From assembly GCF_013523125.1 (NCBI RefSeq), contig NZ_JAAMQJ010000036.1:1-54313 (forward strand): a stretch of DNA of 54,313 nucleotides, read 5' to 3'. The notes beneath the pieces were generated by a model. That model was not told the DNA's origin. It saw nothing but the letters and a program-made list of their open reading frames with translations, and made no database searches. Made by a program: the position numbers and the translations under genes. The stretch is from Pseudomonas entomophila. Its GTDB lineage: Bacteria > Pseudomonadota > Gammaproteobacteria > Pseudomonadales > Pseudomonadaceae. Positions 1 to 6,847 of this stretch are shown one piece after another (positions within the stretch are counted from its first letter, which is position 1; the number at the start of each line of letters is the position of its first letter).

Positions 1-1044
1 CACCAGGGAAATCGCCTCGCCCTTGTTGCCCGCCCGCCCGGTACGCCCGATGCGGTGCACGTAGTCCTCGGCGACGATCGGCAAGTCGAGGTTGACCACC
101 AGCGGCAGGTCGTCGATGTCCAGCCCTCGGGCAGCCACATCGGTGGCGACCAGGATCTGGATCTCGCGGGCCTTGAAGGTGTCCAGCGCGCGCTGGCGCG
201 TGGCCTGCGGCCGGTCGCCATGGATGCCGTCGGCGCTGATGCCCTCGGCCTGCAGCTGCTCGACCAGCTGATCGACACCGTTACGGGTCTTGGCGAACAC
301 CAGCACCTGCTTCCAGCGGTGCTTGCGCAGCAGGTGCAGGAACAGTTCGGCCTTGCGCTTCTTGTCCACCGTCACCAGCCATTGCTTGACGGTACTGGCG
401 GTGGTGTTGCGCGGGCTGACTTCGAGGCTCAGCGGGTCGTTCAGCGCCAGACCGGCCAGCAGGCGGATCTGCTCGGAGAAGGTGGCGGAGAACAGCAGCG
501 TCTGGCGCTGACGTGGCAAGGCGGCATACACCGCCCGCAGCTCCTCGGCGAAGCCCAGGTCGAGCATGCGGTCGGCCTCGTCGAGCACCAGCATCTGCAC
601 CTGACCGAAGGTCACCGCGTTCTGCCGGAACAGGTCGAGCAACCGGCCAGGCGTGGCCACCAACAGATCGACGCCGCGACGCAGGCGCATCATCTGCGGG
701 TTGAGGCTGACCCCGCCGTAGACGGCATAGGTGCTCACCGGCAGGTGCTCGGCGTATTCGCGCACGCTGGTGTGTACCTGTTCGGCCAGCTCGCGGGTCG
801 GCACCAGCACCAGCGCCCGGATCGAGTTGCTGGCGACCTTGCCGCCCTCCTGAACCAGGCGTTGCAGCACCGGCAGGGCAAAGCCGGCGGTCTTGCCGGT
901 GCCGGTCTGCGCCGCTGCCATCACGTCGCGGCCCGCCAGCACGGCGGGGATCGCTTTGGCCTGGATCGGCGTTGGGGTGGTGTAATCCCGCTGTTGCAGC
1001 GTGCGCAGCAGGGGTTCGATCAGGCCGAGCGTGGCGAAGGTCAT
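1..1044 (-). CDS. rhlE: DEAD-box ATP-dependent RNA helicase, RhlE type (3' end cut by window)
   Basis: RNA helicase that unwinds short RNA duplexes using ATP, with likely roles in ribosome assembly and RNA turnover. The 348 codons present cover both RecA-like domains: the Q motif (PTPIQ, about residue 24), Walker A AQTGTGKT (45-52), PTRELA, TPGRL, the DEAD box (VLDEADRMLDLGF), SAT, and motif VI HRIGRTGRAG near the window edge. The start ATG at 1044 gives the usual RhlE N-terminus (MTFATLGL). The basic C-terminal tail that separates RhlE paralogs lies outside the window, so the exact paralog cannot be fixed. It reads away from the neighbouring EamA gene in the same direction, 36 bp downstream of it. 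Confidence 0.93.
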   Translation of the reverse strand, partial: MTFATLGLIEPLLRTLQQRDYTTPTPIQAKAIPAVLAGRDVMAAAQTGTGKTAGFALPVLQRLVQEGGKVASNSIRALVLVPTRELAEQVHTSVREYAEHLPVSTYAVYGGVSLNPQMMRLRRGVDLLVATPGRLLDLFRQNAVTFGQVQMLVLDEADRMLDLGFAEELRAVYAALPRQRQTLLFSATFSEQIRLLAGLALNDPLSLEVSPRNTTASTVKQWLVTVDKKRKAELFLHLLRKHRWKQVLVFAKTRNGVDQLVEQLQAEGISADGIHGDRPQATRQRALDTFKAREIQILVATDVAARGLDIDDLPLVVNLDLPIVAEDYVHRIGRTGRAGNKGEAISLV

Positions 1045-1080
1045 GGCAATACCGTGTAGAGGTTCAGCAAAGCCGGCAGT

Positions 1081-2022
1081 CTACCGCAACGCCTTGCCCG
1101 GCTCGCAGATTTCGCCACCGTCCACCGCCACCGGCTGCACGCTCCGGCGGCGCCATTGCGGCAGGCCGATCAGCACCACCGCGCTGATGATCACCAGCAT
1201 CGCCAGGCCCTCCTCGAGGTCGATACGCTCGCCGGCGAAGAGGATGCCGAGCAGGACTGCGACCGCCGGGTTGACATAGGCATAGCTGGTCGCGGCCGCC
1301 GGGCGCACGTGCTTGAGCAGGTACAGGTAGGCGCTGAAGGCCAGGATCGAGCCGAACACGATCAGGTAGCCCAGGGCGGCCCAGCTCGCCGCTGACGGCA
1401 TCTGGGTCAGACGCTCGCCGCTCAGCACGCTGCCGATCAGCAGGACCAGGCCACCGCCGAGCATCTCGGCGGCGCTGGCCATGGCGCCCTGGGGCAGCGG
1501 CAGGCGCTTGCTCCACACCGAACCGAACGCCCAGGCCGCCGCCGCGAACACCACCAGCGCCGCGCCCATGGGGCTGGCCTGCAGGTTCGGGCCCAGATTG
1601 AGCAGGCCGATGCCGACCAGCCCCAGCACGATCCCCGCCCACTCCAGGCGCGTGGTGCGCTGCCCGAACCACAGGCCGAACAGCAGGGTGAACAACGGCA
1701 CCGTGGCGATCGCCAGGGCCGCGACGCCGGAGGCCACTCCGGCATGCTCGGCCAGGGTCACGCCGCCATTGCCGCAGCTGAGCAGCAGAAACCCGATGGC
1801 CGCCGCCGAGCGCCATTGCACCCAGGTCGGGGCCGGCACACCGCGCCAGCGCAGAAACCCATAGAGCAGCCCGCCCGCGACCAGGAAGCGAATGCCGGCC
1901 ATCATCATCGGTGGCCAGGACTCGACGCCGATGCGGATCGCCAGATAGGTCGACCCCCAGACCAGGTAGAGCGCCAGGAAGGCACCGATCAACAACCACG
2001 GCAAACGCGAAGAGGCAGGCAT
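1081..2022 (-). CDS. EamA/DMT-family transporter (YedA-like)
   Basis: Inner-membrane drug/metabolite exporter of the EamA superfamily, 313 residues, which is normal for the family. The sequence shows about ten hydrophobic segments arranged as two EamA repeats (roughly residues 8-140 and 150-290) and the family-typical N-terminal stretch LYLVWGSTYLAIRIGVESWP. The substrate cannot be read from sequence; relatives are amino acid or metabolite exporters. I chose ATG 2022 (MPASSRL); an in-frame ATG at 2043 would add seven residues. The gene is divergent from an Lrp-family regulator at 2179, and that arrangement commonly marks a regulator and the exporter it controls. This link is inference. Confidence 0.88.
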   Translation of the reverse strand: MPASSRLPWLLIGAFLALYLVWGSTYLAIRIGVESWPPMMMAGIRFLVAGGLLYGFLRWRGVPAPTWVQWRSAAAIGFLLLSCGNGGVTLAEHAGVASGVAALAIATVPLFTLLFGLWFGQRTTRLEWAGIVLGLVGIGLLNLGPNLQASPMGAALVVFAAAAWAFGSVWSKRLPLPQGAMASAAEMLGGGLVLLIGSVLSGERLTQMPSAASWAALGYLIVFGSILAFSAYLYLLKHVRPAAATSYAYVNPAVAVLLGILFAGERIDLEEGLAMLVIISAVVLIGLPQWRRRSVQPVAVDGGEICEPGKALR

Positions 2023-2045
2023 GAGGCAGTACTCGAAATCCATTT

Positions 2046-2120
2046 GAAGGTGGCTTAGTTTAGAAAGGCCAGCGCGCAAACTTAAGCTGCGAACAGGGTT
2101 TGCCGAGACACTCCACCTTC
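2046..2120. promoter_or_regulatory. divergent promoter region with spaced inverted repeat
   Basis: Between the EamA exporter and the Lrp-type regulator, GAAGGTGG at 2046-2053 is mirrored by CCACCTTC at 2113-2120, giving 8-bp arms 59 bp apart. The stretch between them is AT-richer than the flanks. This could be a pair of operator half-sites for the adjacent regulator, but it does not match a well-defined Lrp consensus and could be chance. Confidence 0.3.
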
Positions 2121-2178
2121 GAATGAACGGTTCTGTGGCCTTTTGGCCATCGAATCCACAGCCCACACACGAGACCGT

Positions 2179-2637
2179 ATGGACCGCTATGACCGCCTGA
2201 TCCTCGCCGCCCTGCTGGAAAACGGCCGCGCCTCCTTCGCGCAGCTGGCGCGCCACGTCAACCTGTCGGCCCCGGCCGTGGCCGAACGGGTGGCCAAGCT
2301 CGAAGCCACGGGCGTCATCACCGGGTATACCGCCAAGGTCAACCTGGACCGCATCGGCCTGCCGATCCAGTGCCTGGTCGAACTGCGCCTGAGCCACCAT
2401 GGCAACCCGCAGGCCTATGAAGCGCTGGCGCGCATCCCGCAACTGACCCAATGTCACCGGGTCACCGGCGATGCCTGCGTGGTGCTGTTGGCCGCCGTCG
2501 GTTCGATGGAGGAGCTGGAAACGGTGATCGACCAGATCGCCCAGTTCGGCTTCAGCAAGACCTCGATCATCCTGTCCAGCCCGATCGAACAGCGGGTGCC
2601 CCTGGAGCACCTCGTCCCGGCCGGCCGCAAGGCCTAG
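2179..2637 (+). CDS. Lrp/AsnC-family transcriptional regulator
   Basis: Feast/famine regulator of 152 residues. The N-terminal winged helix-turn-helix (residues 1-60: MDRYDRLILAALLENGR, then QLARHVNLSAPAVAERV) is followed by the RAM/AsnC ligand-binding domain (from about residue 65, including CHRVTGDACVVLLAAVGS). ATG 2179 is preferred because the family begins directly before the DRYDR-type helix; an upstream TTG at 2143 would add 12 unconserved residues. It is divergent from the EamA exporter and may control it in response to an amino acid (inference). Its TAG stop overlaps the stop of the convergent NYN gene within one CTAG. Confidence 0.88.
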   Translation: MDRYDRLILAALLENGRASFAQLARHVNLSAPAVAERVAKLEATGVITGYTAKVNLDRIGLPIQCLVELRLSHHGNPQAYEALARIPQLTQCHRVTGDACVVLLAAVGSMEELETVIDQIAQFGFSKTSIILSSPIEQRVPLEHLVPAGRKA

Positions 2638-3143
2638 CGCCGCAGCAGCAGACGTCCTTCGATCGGCACGTAGCGGTCGGCGGCACGGATCAGCGCGCTG
2701 GCGGTCAGGCCCGGGACGCCGTAGACCACCGTCTCGACGCCATGGCGCTCGGCGACCCGCTGCAGCAGCTGGTCGAAGTCGCCATCGCCGGAGGCCAGGA
2801 CGATCCGGTCGACCGTGGGCGCGGCATCGACCACATCGAGGGTGATGCCCACGTCCCAGTCGCCCTTGGCCGAGCCGTCGCTGCGCTGGATGAAGGGTTT
2901 GAGGCGCACCTCGAAACCCAGGTTGCGCAGGATCTGCTGGAACTGCTGCTGCTTGCTGTCGCCGCGCTCGATGGCATACGCCTTGGCCTCGACGATCTCG
3001 CCCTCGCGGCTGACCTGGGCCCAGAGCGCGCTGTAATCGAAATGACAACCGTGCGCCTGGCGCACGGTGTAGTAGAGGTTCTGCACGTCGGCGAACAGCG
3101 CGACCCGCGGGGTACGGATCGCCTGGCCAGGCACCTCAGACAA
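2634..3143 (-). CDS. NYN domain-containing protein (LabA/PIN-like nuclease fold)
   Basis: Predicted small RNA-processing nuclease of the NYN family (PIN-like fold), about 169 residues. Conserved acidic positions are visible in VALFADVQNLYY near the N-terminus, KGDWDVGITLDVVD in the middle, and VLASGDGDFDQLL toward the end; together these form the expected metal site. No ATG lies near the domain. TTG 3143 overlaps the end of the upstream DUF2076 gene by 8 bp, and GTG 3134 is the alternative start. The overlap points to translational coupling with the DUF2076 gene. Its target RNA is unknown. It shares a CTAG stop overlap with the convergent Lrp-type gene. Confidence 0.8.
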   Translation of the reverse strand: MSEVPGQAIRTPRVALFADVQNLYYTVRQAHGCHFDYSALWAQVSREGEIVEAKAYAIERGDSKQQQFQQILRNLGFEVRLKPFIQRSDGSAKGDWDVGITLDVVDAAPTVDRIVLASGDGDFDQLLQRVAERHGVETVVYGVPGLTASALIRAADRYVPIEGRLLLRR

Positions 3144-3891
3144 AACTGTCGTCGTCCGAGAAGAAGTCGCCACCGCCCTCGTCGCTGCCGTAGTCGGTGT
3201 CGGCGAACCCGCCCTGGTCGTTGCCATAGCCGTTGTCGGCCACCTGGGCATGCTCACCCTGGTCGTTCCAGCCGCCGCCGCTGTCGCTGGCGTGGGCGGG
3301 CTCGTCCTGGATCACTTCGACCACTTCCTCAGGCTTGTCGTGGAACAGGCTGCTGATGCCCTGGGCCAGCAGCACACCCCCGGCCACGCCGGCTGCGGTC
3401 TGCAAGGCGCCGCTCATGAATCCGCCGCCCGCGCGCCCGGCTGCTGGCGCAGCGCCGAAGCCCGAGGCCTGTGGCTGGGCCGGTGCCTGCCCCTGGAAAT
3501 TGGAGCGCGGCCCGTCACGCCAGCCGCCGCCCGAGCTTGGCGCAGGTGCGGACGTCGGCGCCGAGGGACGCTGAGGTTCGGGGCGGGAGGCGCCGCCGAA
3601 CAGGTTCGACAGGAAACCACCGCCGCCGCCCTGCTGGGCCTGGGGCGCCGAGGCCTGGGCACGCAGCTGCTTGAGCTCGGCTTCGAGCTTGGTGTTCTGC
3701 TCGTCCAGGCGCTTGATCGCCGCTTCCTGTACCAGGATCGCCTGGGCCATGTAGTACGGCGCCGCCGGCTGCTGACGGACGTGCTCCTCGATCCGCGCCA
3801 GCGCCTGGGCATCGCGCGCCTGACCGGCGTCCTCGGCTTGCCGGAGACGGCCGAACAGGCCATCGATCAAGGTTTGTTCTTCAGTGTTCAT
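3136..3891 (-). CDS. DUF2076 domain-containing protein
   Basis: A 251-residue protein of the DUF2076 family, whose function is not established. Residues 1-85 are charged and helical (MNTEEQTLIDGLFGRLRQAE, then a coiled-coil-like run from IKRLDEQNTKLEAELKQLR). Next comes a Gly/Pro/Ala-rich linker, a short hydrophobic glycine-rich segment (about 155-185, TAAGVAGGVLLAQGISSLF) and a strongly acidic Asp/Gly tail. The short hydrophobic segment suggests contact with a membrane, but there is no signal peptide. It is the first gene of a two-gene unit with the NYN protein, whose start lies within its last codons. Confidence 0.8.
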   Translation of the reverse strand: MNTEEQTLIDGLFGRLRQAEDAGQARDAQALARIEEHVRQQPAAPYYMAQAILVQEAAIKRLDEQNTKLEAELKQLRAQASAPQAQQGGGGGFLSNLFGGASRPEPQRPSAPTSAPAPSSGGGWRDGPRSNFQGQAPAQPQASGFGAAPAAGRAGGGFMSGALQTAAGVAGGVLLAQGISSLFHDKPEEVVEVIQDEPAHASDSGGGWNDQGEHAQVADNGYGNDQGGFADTDYGSDEGGGDFFSDDDSFV

Positions 3892-4042
3892 GGGCTACCT
3901 CATGCAGTGCCTGGACATCGGACAGTGCTGAAGATGGGGCAAGACGCGCAGGGATTCAATCACGCCGGGTGAAACTTTCTTCAGTCAGGACCGGGCTGTG
4001 GGCTAAAGTGAGGCCCTGCTTTCTGCCTGGCGACCCGGAACC

Positions 4043-4702
4043 ATGGATGTCTTGACCGTTTTACGCGACTCGCTGTACTTCTCCCGCCGACACCTGATGA
4101 ATATTGTCCGATTGTGTCTGCCCCTGATCGTGATCGAGTCGGTGGTGCTGCACCTGTGGCTCATGCAGTTCGGTGAAGAGGCGCAGGCGTCCCAGGGGCT
4201 GATCGTCGGCCTGGTCTTCTATCCGATGTACAGCTCGCTGCTGATGCTCTACCTCGATGCCCGCAGCCGGGGCAAGGCACCCACCCTGCGCGCCGTGTTC
4301 AACCGCATGGCGCAGTTCTACCCCAAGGCCATGCTGCAAATGGGGCTCAGCGGGCTGCTGATCGTGGCCGGCCTGCTCCTGTTCATCGTGCCCGGCGTGT
4401 GGCTGATGGTCAGGCTGGCCTTCGCCCAGTATCTGCTGGTGCTGCGCGGCCGCCCGGTGATCGACTCGATGCGCGAGAGCGCGCGCCTGACCCAGGGCCA
4501 GTTCCTGCGCATCGTGCTCTGCATGCTGGCAGCGACCGTGCCCATCTGGCTGCTGGAGATCGGCGTGTTCATGGTGGTGTCGGACTTGCCGTACCTGGGG
4601 CTGGTGGCGCTGTCCAGCGTGAGCAGCTTCCTGCAGCTGTTCAGTGTCGTGGTGCTGTATCGCCTGTTCATGCTGGTCGAGGAGCGGCAGCGTCCGGCGT
4701 GA
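4043..4702 (+). CDS. YciC-family (UPF0259) inner-membrane protein
   Basis: Polytopic membrane protein of 219 residues with about five to six hydrophobic segments. The N-terminus (MDVLTVLRDSLYFSRRHL) and the central MLQMGLSGLLIVAGLLLFIV followed by PGVWLMVRLAF resemble the UPF0259/YciC family. The role in the cell is not established. It stands alone, divergent from the DUF2076/NYN unit with about 150 bp between them. ATG 4043 follows CCCGGAACC, a weak ribosome-binding site. Confidence 0.78.
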   Translation: MDVLTVLRDSLYFSRRHLMNIVRLCLPLIVIESVVLHLWLMQFGEEAQASQGLIVGLVFYPMYSSLLMLYLDARSRGKAPTLRAVFNRMAQFYPKAMLQMGLSGLLIVAGLLLFIVPGVWLMVRLAFAQYLLVLRGRPVIDSMRESARLTQGQFLRIVLCMLAATVPIWLLEIGVFMVVSDLPYLGLVALSSVSSFLQLFSVVVLYRLFMLVEERQRPA

Positions 4703-4811
4703 GCAGGCTGCACATCCCCCACGGTCTTGCGCGCCGCCGTTGCGTTGCGGCCTGCCCAGGCCCGGCGGCACCCCGGAAGCCCTTCAATCTTCGCCCTCGT
4801 CCTGCCCGTCT

Positions 4812-4849
4812 GTAGGGTCGCCTGGCACCGTCACGGTGCCCTTCCCTAC
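4812..4849 (+). promoter_or_regulatory. two-tier hairpin in leader of the 4870 gene
   Basis: An outer stem GTAGGG/CCCTAC (4812-4817 with 4844-4849) encloses a perfect inner stem GGCACCG-TCA-CGGTGCC (4824-4840). It ends a few bases before the purine-rich ribosome-binding site (ACAGGAG) of the gene starting at 4870. It has no T-run, so a leader structure seems likelier than a terminator of the gene ending at 4702. A role in control is inference. Confidence 0.45.
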
Positions 4850-4869
4850 GACCGACAGGAGCCCTTCCC

Positions 4870-5370
4870 ATGCCCCATGCCTCCCCATCCGCCCTGCTTC
4901 AGGCGGGCACGTCCTTCCGAGCCCGCGTGTACCTCCTGCAAGGCGACCGCGCCCTCCCGCTTCGTTTCAGCCGCACCCAGGACACGTTCGGCTGGGGGAT
5001 CGCCCCGGCCTACGATTGGCTACAGGCCGGCGGCGACGAGTGGCCACCGGTCTTGCAGTTCACCTACGTGTCCCACACGGAGGACCGTTGGCACTACCGC
5101 ATCTCGGGCACTGGTCCGCGTGCACGTGGCCAACTCGGCATCAGCCGCAACGGCTACCTGGGGCTGTACGAGCATGCCGAAGTGACCGACCACTGGAAGA
5201 TCGAGCCGCTCGAGGGCATTGACGGCCGGCTGATCTGCCGCTGGCGCGATCAGCAGGGGCACCAGGTCAAGGCAGAGCCGGATACGCCCCATCACCAGCC
5301 CGGGCAGTTCTATTCGTTGACGGTGGGCGAAGGTGAGTTGCATGAGTATCTGATCGAGGAAGTGGTGTAG
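4870..5370 (+). CDS. conserved-looking hypothetical protein, no recognised domain
   Basis: A 166-residue soluble protein with no signal peptide or membrane segment. It is rich in aromatic residues and beta-strand-like patterns (WPPVLQFTYVSHTEDRWHYR, then YLGLYEHAEVTDHWKIEPLEG), which suggests a beta-barrel or lectin-like fold. I do not recognise the family. The codon use is like that of the core genes around it, and a good ribosome-binding site (ACAGGAG) precedes ATG 4870. It sits at the edge of a repeat-rich accessory patch, and a hairpin occupies its leader. Confidence 0.65.
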   Translation: MPHASPSALLQAGTSFRARVYLLQGDRALPLRFSRTQDTFGWGIAPAYDWLQAGGDEWPPVLQFTYVSHTEDRWHYRISGTGPRARGQLGISRNGYLGLYEHAEVTDHWKIEPLEGIDGRLICRWRDQQGHQVKAEPDTPHHQPGQFYSLTVGEGELHEYLIEEVV

Positions 5371-5414
5371 TGCACCTGGCAGGGGCCGCAGGGCCTGGAC
5401 TGCGTGTTGGCCGG

Positions 5415-5620
5415 CATGCCCACACCAACAAGTTGCAGAGATCTGGGTGGGAGCTGGCTCGCCAGCGATAGGGGCCTGTCAGGCGCCCCTGCATCGCGGG
5501 CAAGCCTGCGCACAGGCTGCTTGCGCAGCCATGCCCACACCGACAAGTTGCAGAGATCTGGGTGGGGGCTGGCTTGCCAGCGATAGGGGCCTGTCAGGCG
5601 CCGGCTGCATCGCGGGCACC
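5415..5620. repeat. 115-bp tandem repeat, 1.8 copies, REP-containing
   Basis: Two near-identical units begin with CATGCCCACACC at 5415 and 5530, share GACAAGTTGCAGAGATCTGG-type sequence with few differences, and end in CAGGCGCC at 5487 and 5602, followed by GCATCGCGGG. The units contain the Pseudomonas REP-type core (GGCTTGCCAGCGATAGGGGC). A third, inverted copy lies at 47437-47522. No gene is convincing in 5371-5919. A short minus-strand reading frame (5594-5749) runs into the repeat and may be a remnant or chance. Confidence 0.8.
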
Positions 5621-5919
5621 CGTGCCGTCAGGATTTAGTGGGCGCTTTTCAGGACCAAGCATCTGCCAGGCCGTCGCTTGGGCGACATCACGGGTGATCG
5701 GCTCGACCAGATCACGTGGAAGGTAGGTCAGCAGCTTTTGAGGGGTCATGGTCGTTGACTCGATCCTGGCAGGAACAGCTTTCAGGCGTTGTTCAATCGT
5801 CCGGACAGACCAGAACATCGAACCGCAGGGCTGCCCATCCGGTGACACATGGCTGGTCGACACGGACAGGCTCGGTACAGATAATCAAAACCTGACAGCG
5901 ATGCCCAGGAATAACGGCC

Positions 5920-6705
5920 ATGGATGCTCCCCCGACCCTCATCACCGATCGGCTGACGCTCACGCCTCTTCGATTGGATGATGCCCCGCTCATTCAAGCG
6001 CTATTTCCCCAGTGGGAAGTGGTTCGCTACCTGGACAGCCGTGGCCCCTGGCCGTACCCGGACGATGGGGCGCTGATCTATGTCCGGGATATCGCCCTGC
6101 CTGCCATGGCGGCAGGTCGCGAGTGGCACTGGATGATCCGCAAGCGCGACGAGGCTGGCTGCACCCTGGGCAGCATCAGCTTGTACGACCAGCCTGGAAA
6201 CAACAGAGGTTTCTGGCTCGCCCCGCAGTGGTGGGGCAAGGGCTACATGCGTGAGGCGTGCCGGGTCGTCAACGACTATTGGTTCAAGACACTGGCGCGT
6301 CCGGTCATGCAGGTACCCAAGGCGATTGCCAACCACACGTCTCGCAGGGTGTCCGAACACGAGGGCATGCGCCTGGTCGACATGCAGGAACGAACGTTCG
6401 TCTCTGGTCCGATGAAAGCCGAGATATGGGAGATGACACGGGCTGATTGGTTAAAAAATCGACCACCTGACTTATCGTCACCACTATTGCGCGCTGTCGA
6501 TGCCTGTGGAATCAAGCACGCTCACTCAAGGACGTCTTTTCATGATCACCTGCCATGTCCGCTACCTCATCGATCCTTACCAGGTCAGTGCATTCGAGCG
6601 TTATTCACGCGCATGGATCTCGATAGTAGAGCGCCTGGGAGGACAGCATCACGGCTACTTCCTACCGGCCGAAGGCGCCAACAACGTCGCCTATTGCCTC
6701 TTTAG
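5920..6705 (+). CDS. GNAT-family N-acetyltransferase with abnormal C-terminal extension
   Basis: Acetyl-CoA-dependent acetyltransferase of the RimJ/RimL-like GNAT group. Residues 1-178 look normal: LITDRLTLTPLRLDDAPLIQ at the start, GSISLYDQPGNNRGFWLAPQ and WWGKGYMREACR (acetyl-CoA loop) in the middle, then NHTSRRVSEHEGMRL. A normal family member would end near WLKNR (residue 181). Here the frame runs on for 80 residues of low-complexity, Arg-rich sequence that overlaps the next gene in another frame, so the extension is probably not native. A slippery A_AAA_AAT lies at 6453-6459, and a -1 shift there ends at TGA 6468-6470 and gives 183 residues. Start ATG 5920 follows CAGGA. Confidence 0.8.
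   Translation: MDAPPTLITDRLTLTPLRLDDAPLIQALFPQWEVVRYLDSRGPWPYPDDGALIYVRDIALPAMAAGREWHWMIRKRDEAGCTLGSISLYDQPGNNRGFWLAPQWWGKGYMREACRVVNDYWFKTLARPVMQVPKAIANHTSRRVSEHEGMRLVDMQERTFVSGPMKAEIWEMTRADWLKNRPPDLSSPLLRAVDACGIKHAHSRTSFHDHLPCPLPHRSLPGQCIRALFTRMDLDSRAPGRTASRLLPTGRRRQQRRLLPL
6453..6470 (+). promoter_or_regulatory. candidate slippery heptamer and -1 frame stop in the GNAT gene
   Basis: Six A residues (6453-6458) followed by T read A_AAA_AAT in register with the GNAT frame. After a -1 shift, the codons TCG ACC ACC TGA close the frame at 6470. It may be a frameshift site, a transcript-slippage site or a simple one-base deletion mutation in an A7 tract. I saw no obvious stimulatory hairpin just downstream. 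Confidence 0.35.
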
Positions 6706-6847
6706 CTTCGCCACCCTTGCCGAGTACGAGCAGTACCGGCAAGCAGCAGCACACGATCCCGAGTGTGTGCGTCTGGTGGAAGAAGCGACAACGTTGAAGT
6801 TCATCATGAGCTACGAGAGGAGCTTTCTTCGTCCTGTGCTCGAATAG
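6542..6847 (+). CDS. NIPSNAP-family protein
   Basis: A 101-residue single-domain protein of the NIPSNAP/dimeric alpha-beta barrel type. Typical features are the opening MITCHVRYLIDPYQVSAFER, the central GYFLPAEGANNVAYCLFSF, and LAEYEQYRQAAAHDPE. Family function is poorly known; relatives bind small ligands or act as oxygenase-like folds. ATG 6542 has a fair ribosome-binding site (AAGGACG). The upstream GNAT frame overlaps its first 164 bp, and its last 44 bp overlap the convergent MFS gene. Confidence 0.85.
   Translation: MITCHVRYLIDPYQVSAFERYSRAWISIVERLGGQHHGYFLPAEGANNVAYCLFSFATLAEYEQYRQAAAHDPECVRLVEEATTLKFIMSYERSFLRPVLE

Noticed and set aside
55..1059. Long open plus-strand frames opposite rhlE, hrpB, leuS, corC and others
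   Set aside because: They are antisense shadows of high-GC genes. Their composition (His/Gln/Arg-rich, repetitive) and the clear families on the other strand exclude them.
5594..5749. Small minus-strand gene of about 51 codons (MTPQKLLTYLPRDLVEPITR)
   Set aside because: The peptide looks protein-like at first, but it has no ribosome-binding site or recognised family, and its end lies in the tandem repeat. It may be a remnant; not listed as a gene.
5920..6705. Genuine 261-residue GNAT protein with a functional C-terminal domain
   Set aside because: The last 80 residues are low-complexity and overlap the NIPSNAP coding sequence in another frame. A lost stop or frameshift explains them better.
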